In this document: one piece after another, positions 45,035-53,179 of the stretch
How the letters are laid out: each line of letters begins with the position of its first letter
Position numbering within the stretch: the stretch's first letter is position 1
Assembly (NCBI RefSeq): GCF_900607235.1
Contig: NZ_LR027848.1
Span: 1 to 64,000 of the forward strand
Length of the DNA: 64,000 nucleotides
From: Olivibacter jilunii
Lineage (GTDB): Bacteria > Bacteroidota > Bacteroidia > Sphingobacteriales > Sphingobacteriaceae
Direction of reading: 5' to 3'
Notes under the pieces: model-generated
Databases searched by the model: none
The model's input: the letters and a program-made list of their open reading frames with translations, nothing else
Told to the model about the DNA's origin: nothing
Translations under genes and position numbers: made by a program

Positions 45035-45467
45035 TAGCTAAGTTTTTATATTTGCTACTAAATAAGCAACCCTATTCACCGTCATACAACTAACAACAGC
45101 TACACATCAACTAACATTCAATCAATTAATTAGTTTTCAAAAATACGCAAAAATTATGGTAAGCCAAGTAATGAAATGGTTTACATAGCATAAAAATAAT
45201 CGATCACAAAATTATTAGTCGTTCTCCCCTCTTGTTAATTCCCAATTTTCGGATTTTTGCACAAAAATACACAGTCAGCCGTATCTTGTGAAAAATACGT
45301 TAGTAGCAGCAAAAGTAATGCCGTAAATTAGGTTAATTTAATGAAAAAAGATCGTATCGATTAAAAAATAGTGAACAAAGTGGATATCTATAACATTTAA
45401 CGTTGTCTTCATAAATATACATTTTTTGTTAGCAAGTAGGCAAAAAATGTATACAAAATTATACATA
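45035..45467. promoter_or_regulatory. Intergenic region with possible promoter
   Basis: 433 bases. On the minus strand, TTTC (45,290-45,293), a 20-base spacer and TATTTTTG (45,262-45,269) form a candidate promoter for the dehydratase gene with a leader of about 220 bases. The inverted repeat at 45,416-45,453 is listed separately. No gene is visible. Confidence 0.35.
45416..45453. repeat. Perfect 13-base AT-rich inverted repeat
   Basis: Arms TATACATTTTTTG and CAAAAAATGTATA with a 12-base loop, 14 bases past the aminotransferase stop. The long A/T runs could end transcription in both directions, but the stem has almost no GC, so a regulator site is also possible. Confidence 0.6.
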
Positions 45468-46601
45468 TTATCCCGTTGGTAATAAATCTTTCATTCGAGA
45501 CACAACTCGGGATAGATCTTTTTCTGTCAGATTGGATCCCGAAGGCAAACATAATCCATTGGAAAACAATCCTCTAGACACTTCTTGTCCGTAATAGGCA
45601 GCATCTTTAAAGACCGGTTGCATATGCATGGGTTTCCATAACGGCCGAGACTCGATATTGTCCTTTTCTAAGTGAACTCTAACGTCCTCTCTTGTTATAC
45701 CAGCCACTTTTGGATCAATAAGAATGGTAGAGAGCCATCGATTGGAAATCATTCCTTCCGGTTCTTCTAAGAAGGAAAGACCCGCTATGTTTCCTAAATG
45801 TTCTCGATAGTAATCGAAATTCCTTCTTCTCTGTGTCACGCGCGTAGACAACACTCCCATTTGCCCTCTTCCGATGGCCGCACATACGTTACTCATACGG
45901 TAATTATAGCCGATATGGCTATGTTCGTAATGAGGTGCTGCGTCTCTAGCCTGTGTAGCTAAAAAGCGTGCTTTCTTAATATAGCCTTCGTTATCCGAAA
46001 TTAATGCGCCGCCTCCTGAAGTTGTAATAATTTTATTCCCATTGAATGACAGCACGCCAAGTGTCCCAAAAGTACCCATTGCCTTTCCGTCTAAGGTAGA
46101 TCCTAGCGCTTCTGCGGCATCCTCGATTACAGGTATAGCAAACTCTTCTGCTATAGCCATAATTTCCTTCATCTTAGCCGGCATACCGTATAAATGTACA
46201 GGGATGATGGCTTTTGGCTTTTTACCTTTGGATAAACGATCTTCGATTGCTTCTCGTAGCAGCTCGGGATCCATATTCCAAGTATCCCTTTCGCTATCTA
46301 TAAAGATAGGAACCGCCCCTTGGTATACAATTGGATTAGCGGAAGCGGAGAAGGTCATCGACTGGCAAATCACTTCATCCCCCGCGCTCACATTTAATAA
46401 AATTAGCGCCAAATGTAGGGCTGCTGTGCCAGCACTTAAGGCTGCTGCGTGTCCTGTTTTGGTAAAAGCTACCAAATCTCCCTCAAAGCCATCTACATGT
46501 GGCCCTAGTGGCGCAATCCAGTTGGTATCAAAAGCTTGTTTGACATATTGTTGCTCCATTTCTCCCATATGAGGAGAAGAGAGCCATATTTTTTCGTTCA
46601 C
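45468..46601 (-). CDS. DegT/DnrJ/EryC1-family sugar aminotransferase (PglE-like)
   Basis: 377 residues. PLP-dependent enzyme with the family pattern: SAGTAALHLAL, EVICQSMTFSASANPI, EDAAEALGS (PLP-binding Asp) and the Schiff-base Lys in SFNGNKIITTSGGG (about residue 186). YEHSHIGYNYRMSN is typical of the PglE/LegC branch that aminates UDP-4-keto-6-deoxy-GlcNAc. It follows the acyltransferase gene by 11 bases. Likely product: UDP-2-acetamido-4-amino-2,4,6-trideoxy sugar. Confidence 0.88.
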   Translation of the reverse strand: MNEKIWLSSPHMGEMEQQYVKQAFDTNWIAPLGPHVDGFEGDLVAFTKTGHAAALSAGTAALHLALILLNVSAGDEVICQSMTFSASANPIVYQGAVPIFIDSERDTWNMDPELLREAIEDRLSKGKKPKAIIPVHLYGMPAKMKEIMAIAEEFAIPVIEDAAEALGSTLDGKAMGTFGTLGVLSFNGNKIITTSGGGALISDNEGYIKKARFLATQARDAAPHYEHSHIGYNYRMSNVCAAIGRGQMGVLSTRVTQRRRNFDYYREHLGNIAGLSFLEEPEGMISNRWLSTILIDPKVAGITREDVRVHLEKDNIESRPLWKPMHMQPVFKDAAYYGQEVSRGLFSNGLCLPSGSNLTEKDLSRVVSRMKDLLPTG

Positions 46602-46612
46602 TATATTACACT

Positions 46613-47266
46613 TTAAAATATTCTCTTCGCAGGGTTTCCAAAATAGGTACCTATCTCTTTGATGCTTTTAACGACCACAGCACCCGCTCCAATTATTACT
46701 TTATCGGGAATTTTTACGCCTGGTAAGACAACGGCGTTCGACCCTATAAACACCTCGTCACCTATTACTGCACCTCCACCAACATCTACGTTTGCCATAA
46801 TGCTTGTGAAGTCACCTATTTGCGCATCATGTCCGACTTGGCTACCTAAATTCAAGAAAACCGACTCTCCAATTTTAACATTGCAGGTTATTATTACGTT
46901 CGGACATAGCACGGCCCCTCGATTGATTATATTATTGTCACCTATTAAACATGAACTATGCTTAAATGACAATATTGACGAGCCCAGTGAAATGATTTTA
47001 GACACTAGATCCTTTTTAATTCCTGGATTCGCAATGCCCATCAAACAATTCTTATACTTTTTTATATTTCTATCCGAGATTGATCCTAAAATAGTATATT
47101 GATTTGCAAATCCGTCTAGTGCACCCTTATTGTCATCCAAGTATCCCTGCAATAGGAGTTTCTCTGAAAAGTTAGAAGAATGGGAAACCCAACTCTGCAA
47201 TTCTCGTCCGAGGCCACCAGCTCCAATGATTACAAACTTAGATTTACTTGATCGAATATCCTCCAT
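46613..47266 (-). CDS. PglD/NeuD-type sugar O/N-acyltransferase
   Basis: 217 residues. A Rossmann-like UDP-sugar-binding N-domain (FVIIGAGGLGRELQSWV, LQGYLDDN) is followed by a left-handed beta-helix of hexapeptide repeats. The catalytic His is in LGSQVGHDAQIGDF, and the C-terminal PxxRxF-like GNPAKRIF is typical. PglD acetylates the 4-amino group made by PglE. The reductase, ACP and KAS III genes just upstream raise the possibility of a longer acyl donor, perhaps delivered on the ACP. Overlaps the reductase gene by 23 bases. Confidence 0.85.
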   Translation of the reverse strand: MEDIRSSKSKFVIIGAGGLGRELQSWVSHSSNFSEKLLLQGYLDDNKGALDGFANQYTILGSISDRNIKKYKNCLMGIANPGIKKDLVSKIISLGSSILSFKHSSCLIGDNNIINRGAVLCPNVIITCNVKIGESVFLNLGSQVGHDAQIGDFTSIMANVDVGGGAVIGDEVFIGSNAVVLPGVKIPDKVIIGAGAVVVKSIKEIGTYFGNPAKRIF

Positions 47267-47975
47267 CTATTTTAAAATTCTGTCCTGTAATCCATTTACT
47301 ATTATCTGAAAGAAGAAAACTAATAAGAGAGACTATATCGTCAACTTTTCCAAATCCTAACGGGTGCATGGATTTAATCTCTCGTTCTTTTTCTTTGCCA
47401 ATAATCGAAAACAAGTGTGCCGTCATAGGAGTTTCTACCACTCCAGGAGAAACTGAATTAACCCGTATTCCTCGCGAGGCAAGCTCTAGTGCTGCTGCAC
47501 GTACTAAACCTATTATAGCTGCTTTTGAAGAGCAATACGCTGTTTTACCAGGTTGGCCAAGTTCACCCATTATTGAGGAGAGAAACACAAATGAAGCACC
47601 GTCATGACACGATTTTTTCTTAGAAAACATACGCAACAACTGAAATGCACCGTGAAAATTTACGTTGAAGATATCGTTCACTTTTTCGTGAGAATATGAT
47701 GATAAAGGTAACGTCTCTTCCTTTCCTGCACAGTATACCATTCCGTGAATTTTACCAAAACCATTTAACAAGGTATCGATTTCCGATATATTTTCAAGTG
47801 GCAAGTTTAAGTCGATTGAAACAAAATGAAAAGAGCTTTGAAATTGCTCAAGTACGTCGGAAACTTTTGTAACATCTCTACCGATCCCAATAACCCTCTC
47901 ACCTTGCTGAAGCAAGGAGATACAAATGCCTTTTCCAATACCTGATGTTGCTCCAGTAATTAAAAAATTTCGCAT
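47244..47975 (-). CDS. Short-chain dehydrogenase/reductase (FabG-like)
   Basis: 243 residues from the ATG at 47,975, 4 bases past the ACP stop; an upstream TTG in the ACP gene is less likely. Classical SDR: cofactor motif TGATSGIGKG, NAG-equivalent YCAGKEE, catalytic Ser in LSSIMG and YxxxK as YCSSK, then SPGVVETPM and a C-terminal ITGQNFKIDGGYS. FabG-type enzymes reduce 3-ketoacyl-ACP to 3-hydroxyacyl-ACP, and the neighbouring ACP and KAS III genes fit this. A sugar reductase is the alternative. Confidence 0.85.
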   Translation of the reverse strand: MRNFLITGATSGIGKGICISLLQQGERVIGIGRDVTKVSDVLEQFQSSFHFVSIDLNLPLENISEIDTLLNGFGKIHGMVYCAGKEETLPLSSYSHEKVNDIFNVNFHGAFQLLRMFSKKKSCHDGASFVFLSSIMGELGQPGKTAYCSSKAAIIGLVRAAALELASRGIRVNSVSPGVVETPMTAHLFSIIGKEKEREIKSMHPLGFGKVDDIVSLISFLLSDNSKWITGQNFKIDGGYSIK

Positions 47976-47979
47976 GGGC

Positions 47980-48210
47980 TTAATCAAATTTCTCTTCGCC
48001 AATCTTTTTTATGAGGGAGGCTATATCCGTTATCCCATCTAAATCTTTAGCGGAAATAGTTACATTAAAGTTATCGGCCACATAACCCACTAAAACCATT
48101 GCAGTCATCGAATCCCACTCATCAAGCTCCTTGATCATAGTATGCTCATCTAAATTTGCTTCGACTTCTAACTCGTCTTTTAAATTGAAAAAAAATTCTT
48201 TCTTTGTCAT
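47980..48210 (-). CDS. Dedicated acyl carrier protein
   Basis: 76 residues, normal ACP size, acidic. The phosphopantetheine Ser is in EWDSMTAMVLV (about residue 33), with the helical pattern of a four-helix ACP. DSM instead of the usual DSL is common in polysaccharide- and secondary-metabolite-specific carriers. It lies between KAS III and the reductase, so it is likely separate from the housekeeping fatty acid ACP. Confidence 0.88.
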   Translation of the reverse strand: MTKKEFFFNLKDELEVEANLDEHTMIKELDEWDSMTAMVLVGYVADNFNVTISAKDLDGITDIASLIKKIGEEKFD

Positions 48211-48228
48211 TTTTTTATCGTTTTTGCA

Positions 48229-49242
48229 CTATAATAGCTTCCCAAGTTTTACTAATCCGCCCGACCAAGACAACCCTACACCAAATCCCGCTAAAATAAC
48301 GTTATAAAGCTTAAGATCAACTATATTTCTCTCAGCAAATCTCTTTAGCGCTATTGGTATTGTGTTTGAGACAGTATTACCTCCATCTTCCAAAGATATG
48401 TAAAATTTGCTTTGATCAATTTTTAGCCGCTTTCTTATAAGGTTTAACATAAAAGCATTAGCTTGATGAAAAATATACTGATCAATCCTATCTTTGTTAA
48501 TATTATTAGCCGCTACGACCTCTTCAATAAACGGTGGGATTACTTCTGTAGTGAAATTAAAGATTGCGGGCCCATCCATATATAAATCGTTGTCTGTATA
48601 TATGTTATCAGAACCGTACACCAATTTATTTGCATTTGGTGTAAAAGGTGTCTTAGAAGCACCATTACGCACTATAAGCTTATCGTAGCCTGAGCCATCT
48701 GTCCCGAACAAGAACTGTCCTATTTGTTCATCATGTGTTTTAGATATAAGAGTTGCTGTTGCCGCATCTCCAAAAATAGCACGGTTCGATCTATCTTCTT
48801 TGTTTATAAACTTCGAATATGTTTCCGCCGTCACTAACAGAACATTATTAGCCTGTCCTGACAATATTAATCCATTGGCAAGACTCAGTCCATAAGTATA
48901 ACCAGAACAACCTAGGTTGAAATCCAAGGCTCCAATATTTTTTCGTAAGCCCAACCTGTCCTGTAAAATACAGGCGGATGTCGGTAAAAAGTACTCTGGA
49001 CTTTGCGTACAATATAGAACATAATCTATTAATTCCTTTTCGACTTTGCATAATAATTTCTGACAAGCCTCGACAGCCAAGTCTAATGCCGTCTGATTTT
49101 TATCTGCTATATACCTACACTTAATGCCAACTTTAGTCTCAAATTTAGAGATATCATACTCTTGGAACTCCGTTTGGAGGTCCTCATTCGTTACTTTTAT
49201 ATCTGGAAATAAATACTCAATTCCTAAAATTTTTGCACCCAT
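48229..49242 (-). CDS. 3-oxoacyl-ACP synthase III-like (KAS III) enzyme
   Basis: 337 residues from the ATG at 49,242 (MGAKILGIEYLFPD); a start 27 codons upstream would overlap the transferase gene by 44 bases and adds a non-homologous end. Catalytic triad: Cys in FNLGCSGYTYGL, His in FHQANAFML, Asn in GGNTVSNTIP. GDAATATLI is also typical. KAS III enzymes extend acetyl- or other acyl-CoA with malonyl-ACP. In this context, it probably builds a short 3-ketoacyl-ACP for the reductase and for sugar acylation. Confidence 0.87.
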   Translation of the reverse strand: MGAKILGIEYLFPDIKVTNEDLQTEFQEYDISKFETKVGIKCRYIADKNQTALDLAVEACQKLLCKVEKELIDYVLYCTQSPEYFLPTSACILQDRLGLRKNIGALDFNLGCSGYTYGLSLANGLILSGQANNVLLVTAETYSKFINKEDRSNRAIFGDAATATLISKTHDEQIGQFLFGTDGSGYDKLIVRNGASKTPFTPNANKLVYGSDNIYTDNDLYMDGPAIFNFTTEVIPPFIEEVVAANNINKDRIDQYIFHQANAFMLNLIRKRLKIDQSKFYISLEDGGNTVSNTIPIALKRFAERNIVDLKLYNVILAGFGVGLSWSGGLVKLGKLL

Positions 49243-49279
49243 TGTTGTCTGTTTATACAAATGTAACAATAACAATCGA

Positions 49280-49882
49280 TCAATTGCCCTTAAATCTCTC
49301 AACAGTCGCTTCTCCTTCAGCATTGATGCCTTCTCGCCTAAACACCTTCATGATTGTCATCCAAATAATCCTTAAATCTAGTGAAAAAGATAAGTTATCC
49401 ACATACCAAACGTCATAGGCAAATTTCTGCTGCCAGGAGATTGCATTTCGTCCATTTACCTGTGCCCAGCCTGTAATACCAGGCCGTACGTCATGTCTTC
49501 TCTTTTGCTCCGCATTATAGAGCGGTAGATACTCAACCAATAAAGGGCGCGGCCCCACTAAGCTCATATCGCCCTTAATTACATTTAGCAATTGCGGAAT
49601 TTCGTCTAACGATGTTCTACGAACAAAACTTCCAATCGCAGTTAAACGTTCGGCATCCGGCAAAAGATTTCCGGCCTGATCCCTTCTGTCGTTCATGGTC
49701 TTGAACTTAATGACTTTGAAAATTTGAGCATTTTTTCCAGGACGAGATTGCAGAAAAAAGGGTTTTCCGCGGTTGGTAAAGAAAAGAAATACAGCAATTA
49801 GAACAAAAATTGGAAGGGCAATCACAAATGCGATTAATGATAGAATAAAGTCGGCTAACCTCTTTATGAAAAATTTGTACAT
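49280..49882 (-). CDS. Initiating sugar-phosphate transferase (PglC-like, bacterial sugar transferase family)
   Basis: 200 residues from the ATG at 49,882; the upstream TTG is inside the stop region of the previous gene. One hydrophobic reentrant helix (about 8-36), then the catalytic domain: FLQSRPGKNAQIFKVIKFKT, RRTSLDEIPQLLNVIKGDMS with the DE pair, LVGPRPLL and RPGITGWAQVNGRN. These monotopic enzymes move the first sugar phosphate, here likely a trideoxy diamino sugar, from UDP to undecaprenyl phosphate. Confidence 0.9.
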   Translation of the reverse strand: MYKFFIKRLADFILSLIAFVIALPIFVLIAVFLFFTNRGKPFFLQSRPGKNAQIFKVIKFKTMNDRRDQAGNLLPDAERLTAIGSFVRRTSLDEIPQLLNVIKGDMSLVGPRPLLVEYLPLYNAEQKRRHDVRPGITGWAQVNGRNAISWQQKFAYDVWYVDNLSFSLDLRIIWMTIMKVFRREGINAEGEATVERFKGN

Positions 49883-49889
49883 TATTTTG

Positions 49890-51125
49890 CTACTTGACAA
49901 TTTGTTTTATTCTCTTAATATATTTTTTCGCCAGAATTTCACGATCAAAGTTTTCTCGAGCATACTTATATCCGTTCTCTCCCTCTACTTTAAGACGACC
50001 GGGATCGGATATATATTGTCTTATAATTCTATCGAATTCTGAAATGTTCTCCGGTTCAACATAAGATCCAGCTTGCGCAGTTTCCACAAGCTCACGAGAC
50101 ACTCCATCTATCGCCATCAAAATAGGCGTTTTACAAGACATATAATCAAAGGTCTTGTTGGAATAAACCGTCTTAAAGGTATCGACCTTTTTTAACACAG
50201 ATGCTCCCATATCTGATGCTAATATGTACTTAAAGACGTCCGCCTTCGGAACAGGATCAACAAACCTTACATTCTTAACATTCATTTCAGTAGCCAATTG
50301 TTTAAGCCTCTCCTTCTCCATCCCTTGACCAATTAACAAAAATAATACATTCGTATCTTCTAGAAGCTTTCCTGCCTTAAGTATTTGCTCGAGGTGATTT
50401 GCAACGCCATGGGCTCCAACATAAGTAATGATGAATTTTCCAGACAACTCATGAATTTCTCTAAAAGCCTCTCTATTAAAATTTTTTAACAACGTTTCTG
50501 ACAAGCTAAAGTCAGACGCATTGGGAATCATCAGAAGCTTATCTGGAGAGACACTTTTCTTTTCTAATAAGGTTTTATAAAAAGCTGGCGTAAGAACGTT
50601 TATTAGTTTAGCTTTGCGATAGATAAAGCTTTCAAACCAGTAAGCAAATCTAATAATAAATTTGTTTGTCAGAACACCAGTATCGATTGCGGACTCAGGC
50701 CATAGATCTCGAATTTCAAATACAAGGGGTATCCGTCTAACACGGGAGATAATATACCCACTAAAGCCAACGAAAAGCGGTGGTGATGTAACAACTACAA
50801 CATCAAATTTCCCTTTTGCTTTAAATATGCCTGCCCAAAGTGCCGAAAACATAAAGGAAAAATAGCCCCAAAGCCTGCCAGTAAACCCTTTGTTATATGA
50901 CTCGGAAACGTGACTTCGCCAAACCATTACATCTCCCTGTTGTTTTTTTACAAAATACTTCCCCTTGTATTCCTGCCTTTTTCTATGACCATTTGCGTGA
51001 ACCATCCCGGCTAATACTACTACCTGATGACCTTCTTTCGTCCATGTTTTTGTCATTTCATTCCACCTTGACCCGCCAGCATCGTCGTCTTCGAGATAAT
51101 ATTGATGTAATAGTAAAATTTTCAT
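49890..51125 (-). CDS. WbuB-like family 4 glycosyltransferase
   Basis: 411 residues, GT-B fold. The N-domain begins MKILLLHQYYLEDDDAGGSR and carries VFEIRDLWPESAIDTGVL, a stretch characteristic of WbuB-type N-acetyl-L-fucosamine transferases. The C-domain has YVGAHGVANHLEQIL and a YSNKTFDYMSCKTPIL region corresponding to the EX7E nucleotide-binding site of the family, although the Glu residues are not conserved in the usual form here. Likely adds the second sugar to the PglC product. The sugar itself cannot be told from sequence. Confidence 0.85.
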   Translation of the reverse strand: MKILLLHQYYLEDDDAGGSRWNEMTKTWTKEGHQVVVLAGMVHANGHRKRQEYKGKYFVKKQQGDVMVWRSHVSESYNKGFTGRLWGYFSFMFSALWAGIFKAKGKFDVVVVTSPPLFVGFSGYIISRVRRIPLVFEIRDLWPESAIDTGVLTNKFIIRFAYWFESFIYRKAKLINVLTPAFYKTLLEKKSVSPDKLLMIPNASDFSLSETLLKNFNREAFREIHELSGKFIITYVGAHGVANHLEQILKAGKLLEDTNVLFLLIGQGMEKERLKQLATEMNVKNVRFVDPVPKADVFKYILASDMGASVLKKVDTFKTVYSNKTFDYMSCKTPILMAIDGVSRELVETAQAGSYVEPENISEFDRIIRQYISDPGRLKVEGENGYKYARENFDREILAKKYIKRIKQIVK

Positions 51126-51129
51126 GGCT

Positions 51130-53013
51130 TTAGTCTTCTAGAGCAAATTTAGTAATGATGTTGTTTTTAAAGCGAAAAGAGGTCCCCTTACCTTTGAGCA
51201 TAGATCCATAAAAATCCGAATTGTATGATTCAATAGCTTCCCCTTCGATTACATTGCCATTTTCATTAGCCGTTATATTAATCGGACTTCGATCGTGATG
51301 CCATAATTGGAACTTTAACAAATCCGGGGCATTCTCAACCATATCGTACACGGTCCACATGTTTTTCCCCTTTTCCTTTCTTATCACTCGATGATGTGTT
51401 ACTTTAGGATTTAAAAAACGGAACGCACTGATCGTTCCCTTGAAGGTGTAGGCTTCATTCGTTTCCTCCCACATTCCGCCTTTTGCTTGAGACCAATAAT
51501 ACCAAATAAACCTTGAGCCTTTCTGCATCTGTGAATGACTTCCAATCATGACAGTATTGTGTCCGCGTGTACCGGAAAAATAATCTTGAAATTCTTTTGT
51601 CGTATTGTATTTGTATGTGCCCGAATCTCTAAGAACGTTGATCCCCCTGCACCAGACGTCGAGATGCAAATTGTCTGCATGCCCTGGCCTATCCTTATGT
51701 CTACCACATCGAATAAGCATAAACAAATCGTTCTCTCGCAAAAGATAATATCCGCCCTTTTTAAATGAAAGTACTCCTTTATGCTTCTCAATCGGATCAA
51801 ATTTATATCGATGTCTACTGTCATGATGTAAGGTAGTCCAATATGAATCTTCAGCGATATGCGTTTGACTTGGATAAATATGACGGCCAGTGAGAAGCTT
51901 GTGGAGTGTATTTAACTGAGGCCTATAATCCCGATAACCACAATTAGTGAGTGGAAAAAAAAGCGCTCCATCATTTGCACCATAATTTGGCAGAAAACCA
52001 TTTTCTTCCTGTATGCATTGATATAGAAAATTTAACGATTTATAAGCTCTATCATATACTACTTTAGCAAAAGGGACATTCTTCCATTCAGCAATCGAGA
52101 CACCTAATGAAAGAAGCTGTACAACTACACGATGATAATTCATACTAAATTGTAAAAAAGTACCGTCTTCATATATTTGATAAGCAATCTCCTGTTCAAA
52201 CCATTTCCTCCCATTTGTCGCCCACATTTCAGTATCGGATATAAAAGGGAAAAGGAGATTGCTCAAGCTTAGCATTAGTGTTTCTGTTATTGCATGATTA
52301 TTTCGTACTGCAATTCTAGAAAAATCAATGTGATGATATACATGATGTAGCGACCAATAAATTACATTTTGAATTTTTCCCCAACGTTTTTCTGTTAGAT
52401 TTGGAGAATTTTTATAGTAACATAATACGTAATACCAATTGAAAAGTCGAAGAGAAATTTCTTGACTACATCGCCAATTTGGCCCTTTATTGACTGAGTT
52501 TGTGTCAATCCAACTTTCAATCTCTGAGAAAACAAAATCTGAATGATCCTCTTGAAAATGATAATCATGTCTCAGGACGACGAGAATCCAAGAAAATCTC
52601 GATTTCTCCCAAACATATTTTATATCTCCAGCCGTTGAACTGAAATCATTGATTTTAGACCAATGGGTATTCTTATCGTACTTGAAACCGGTTTCTGGAT
52701 TGGTGAGCCAATCGTAATCTAGTCCCAACATTTTCCACTTATGATTAAAAAAGCAGATCTCCCCTCTTTTTATTTTCTGAAAATCCTCGTTAAGCTTTGC
52801 GTTTCTTTCTCTTTTTAAAACGATGTTTTCAGGTTGGAAGTAGAGCGTATTATTACTACGCCAGCTATCTAGGCTTGTAAAAAATTTCGGTGATACATTT
52901 GAAGGGTGCCTTTTTTCGAGTACACCCAACCGCTTTTCCAATTCGTGCCTAACACGGTAAATCGTATACCGAAAGCCCATGTTTTTGATAATCTGAAATG
53001 GTGTAAACCCCAT
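51130..53013 (-). CDS. Heparinase II/III-like protein in a polysaccharide locus
   Basis: 627 residues, no signal peptide visible. An alpha/alpha-barrel region (about 150-400: WRCSQEISLRLFNWYYVL, RNNHAITETLMLSL, DGTFLQFSMNYHRVVVQLL with the Asn-His and Tyr-His pairs) is followed by a beta-sandwich domain (RPGHADNLHLDVW, RGHNTVMIG, THHRVIRKE). These match heparinase II/III family lyases. Such proteins are frequent near WbuB-type genes and may cut or edit the nascent polymer. Lack of an export signal suggests cytoplasmic action or a non-lyase role. Confidence 0.82.
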   Translation of the reverse strand: MGFTPFQIIKNMGFRYTIYRVRHELEKRLGVLEKRHPSNVSPKFFTSLDSWRSNNTLYFQPENIVLKRERNAKLNEDFQKIKRGEICFFNHKWKMLGLDYDWLTNPETGFKYDKNTHWSKINDFSSTAGDIKYVWEKSRFSWILVVLRHDYHFQEDHSDFVFSEIESWIDTNSVNKGPNWRCSQEISLRLFNWYYVLCYYKNSPNLTEKRWGKIQNVIYWSLHHVYHHIDFSRIAVRNNHAITETLMLSLSNLLFPFISDTEMWATNGRKWFEQEIAYQIYEDGTFLQFSMNYHRVVVQLLSLGVSIAEWKNVPFAKVVYDRAYKSLNFLYQCIQEENGFLPNYGANDGALFFPLTNCGYRDYRPQLNTLHKLLTGRHIYPSQTHIAEDSYWTTLHHDSRHRYKFDPIEKHKGVLSFKKGGYYLLRENDLFMLIRCGRHKDRPGHADNLHLDVWCRGINVLRDSGTYKYNTTKEFQDYFSGTRGHNTVMIGSHSQMQKGSRFIWYYWSQAKGGMWEETNEAYTFKGTISAFRFLNPKVTHHRVIRKEKGKNMWTVYDMVENAPDLLKFQLWHHDRSPINITANENGNVIEGEAIESYNSDFYGSMLKGKGTSFRFKNNIITKFALED

Positions 53014-53179
53014 GTAATTTCGCTTTAAAAAGATATATGTTAAATGTATAGGCCTAAAAATTTGCCATATATTCCCCTTATTTTGACAACATCAGAGGTG
53101 TTTCGCCCCTATCAATTTTCTTATTTTTAACTTTTGGAGAAACATCTTTTAATCTAAAACTATTATAGGCTACATAATA

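Noticed and set aside
47976-48002. TTG start for the reductase gene
   Set aside because: It overlaps the ACP gene and adds nine residues before a normal SDR start; the ATG 4 bases past the ACP stop is preferred.
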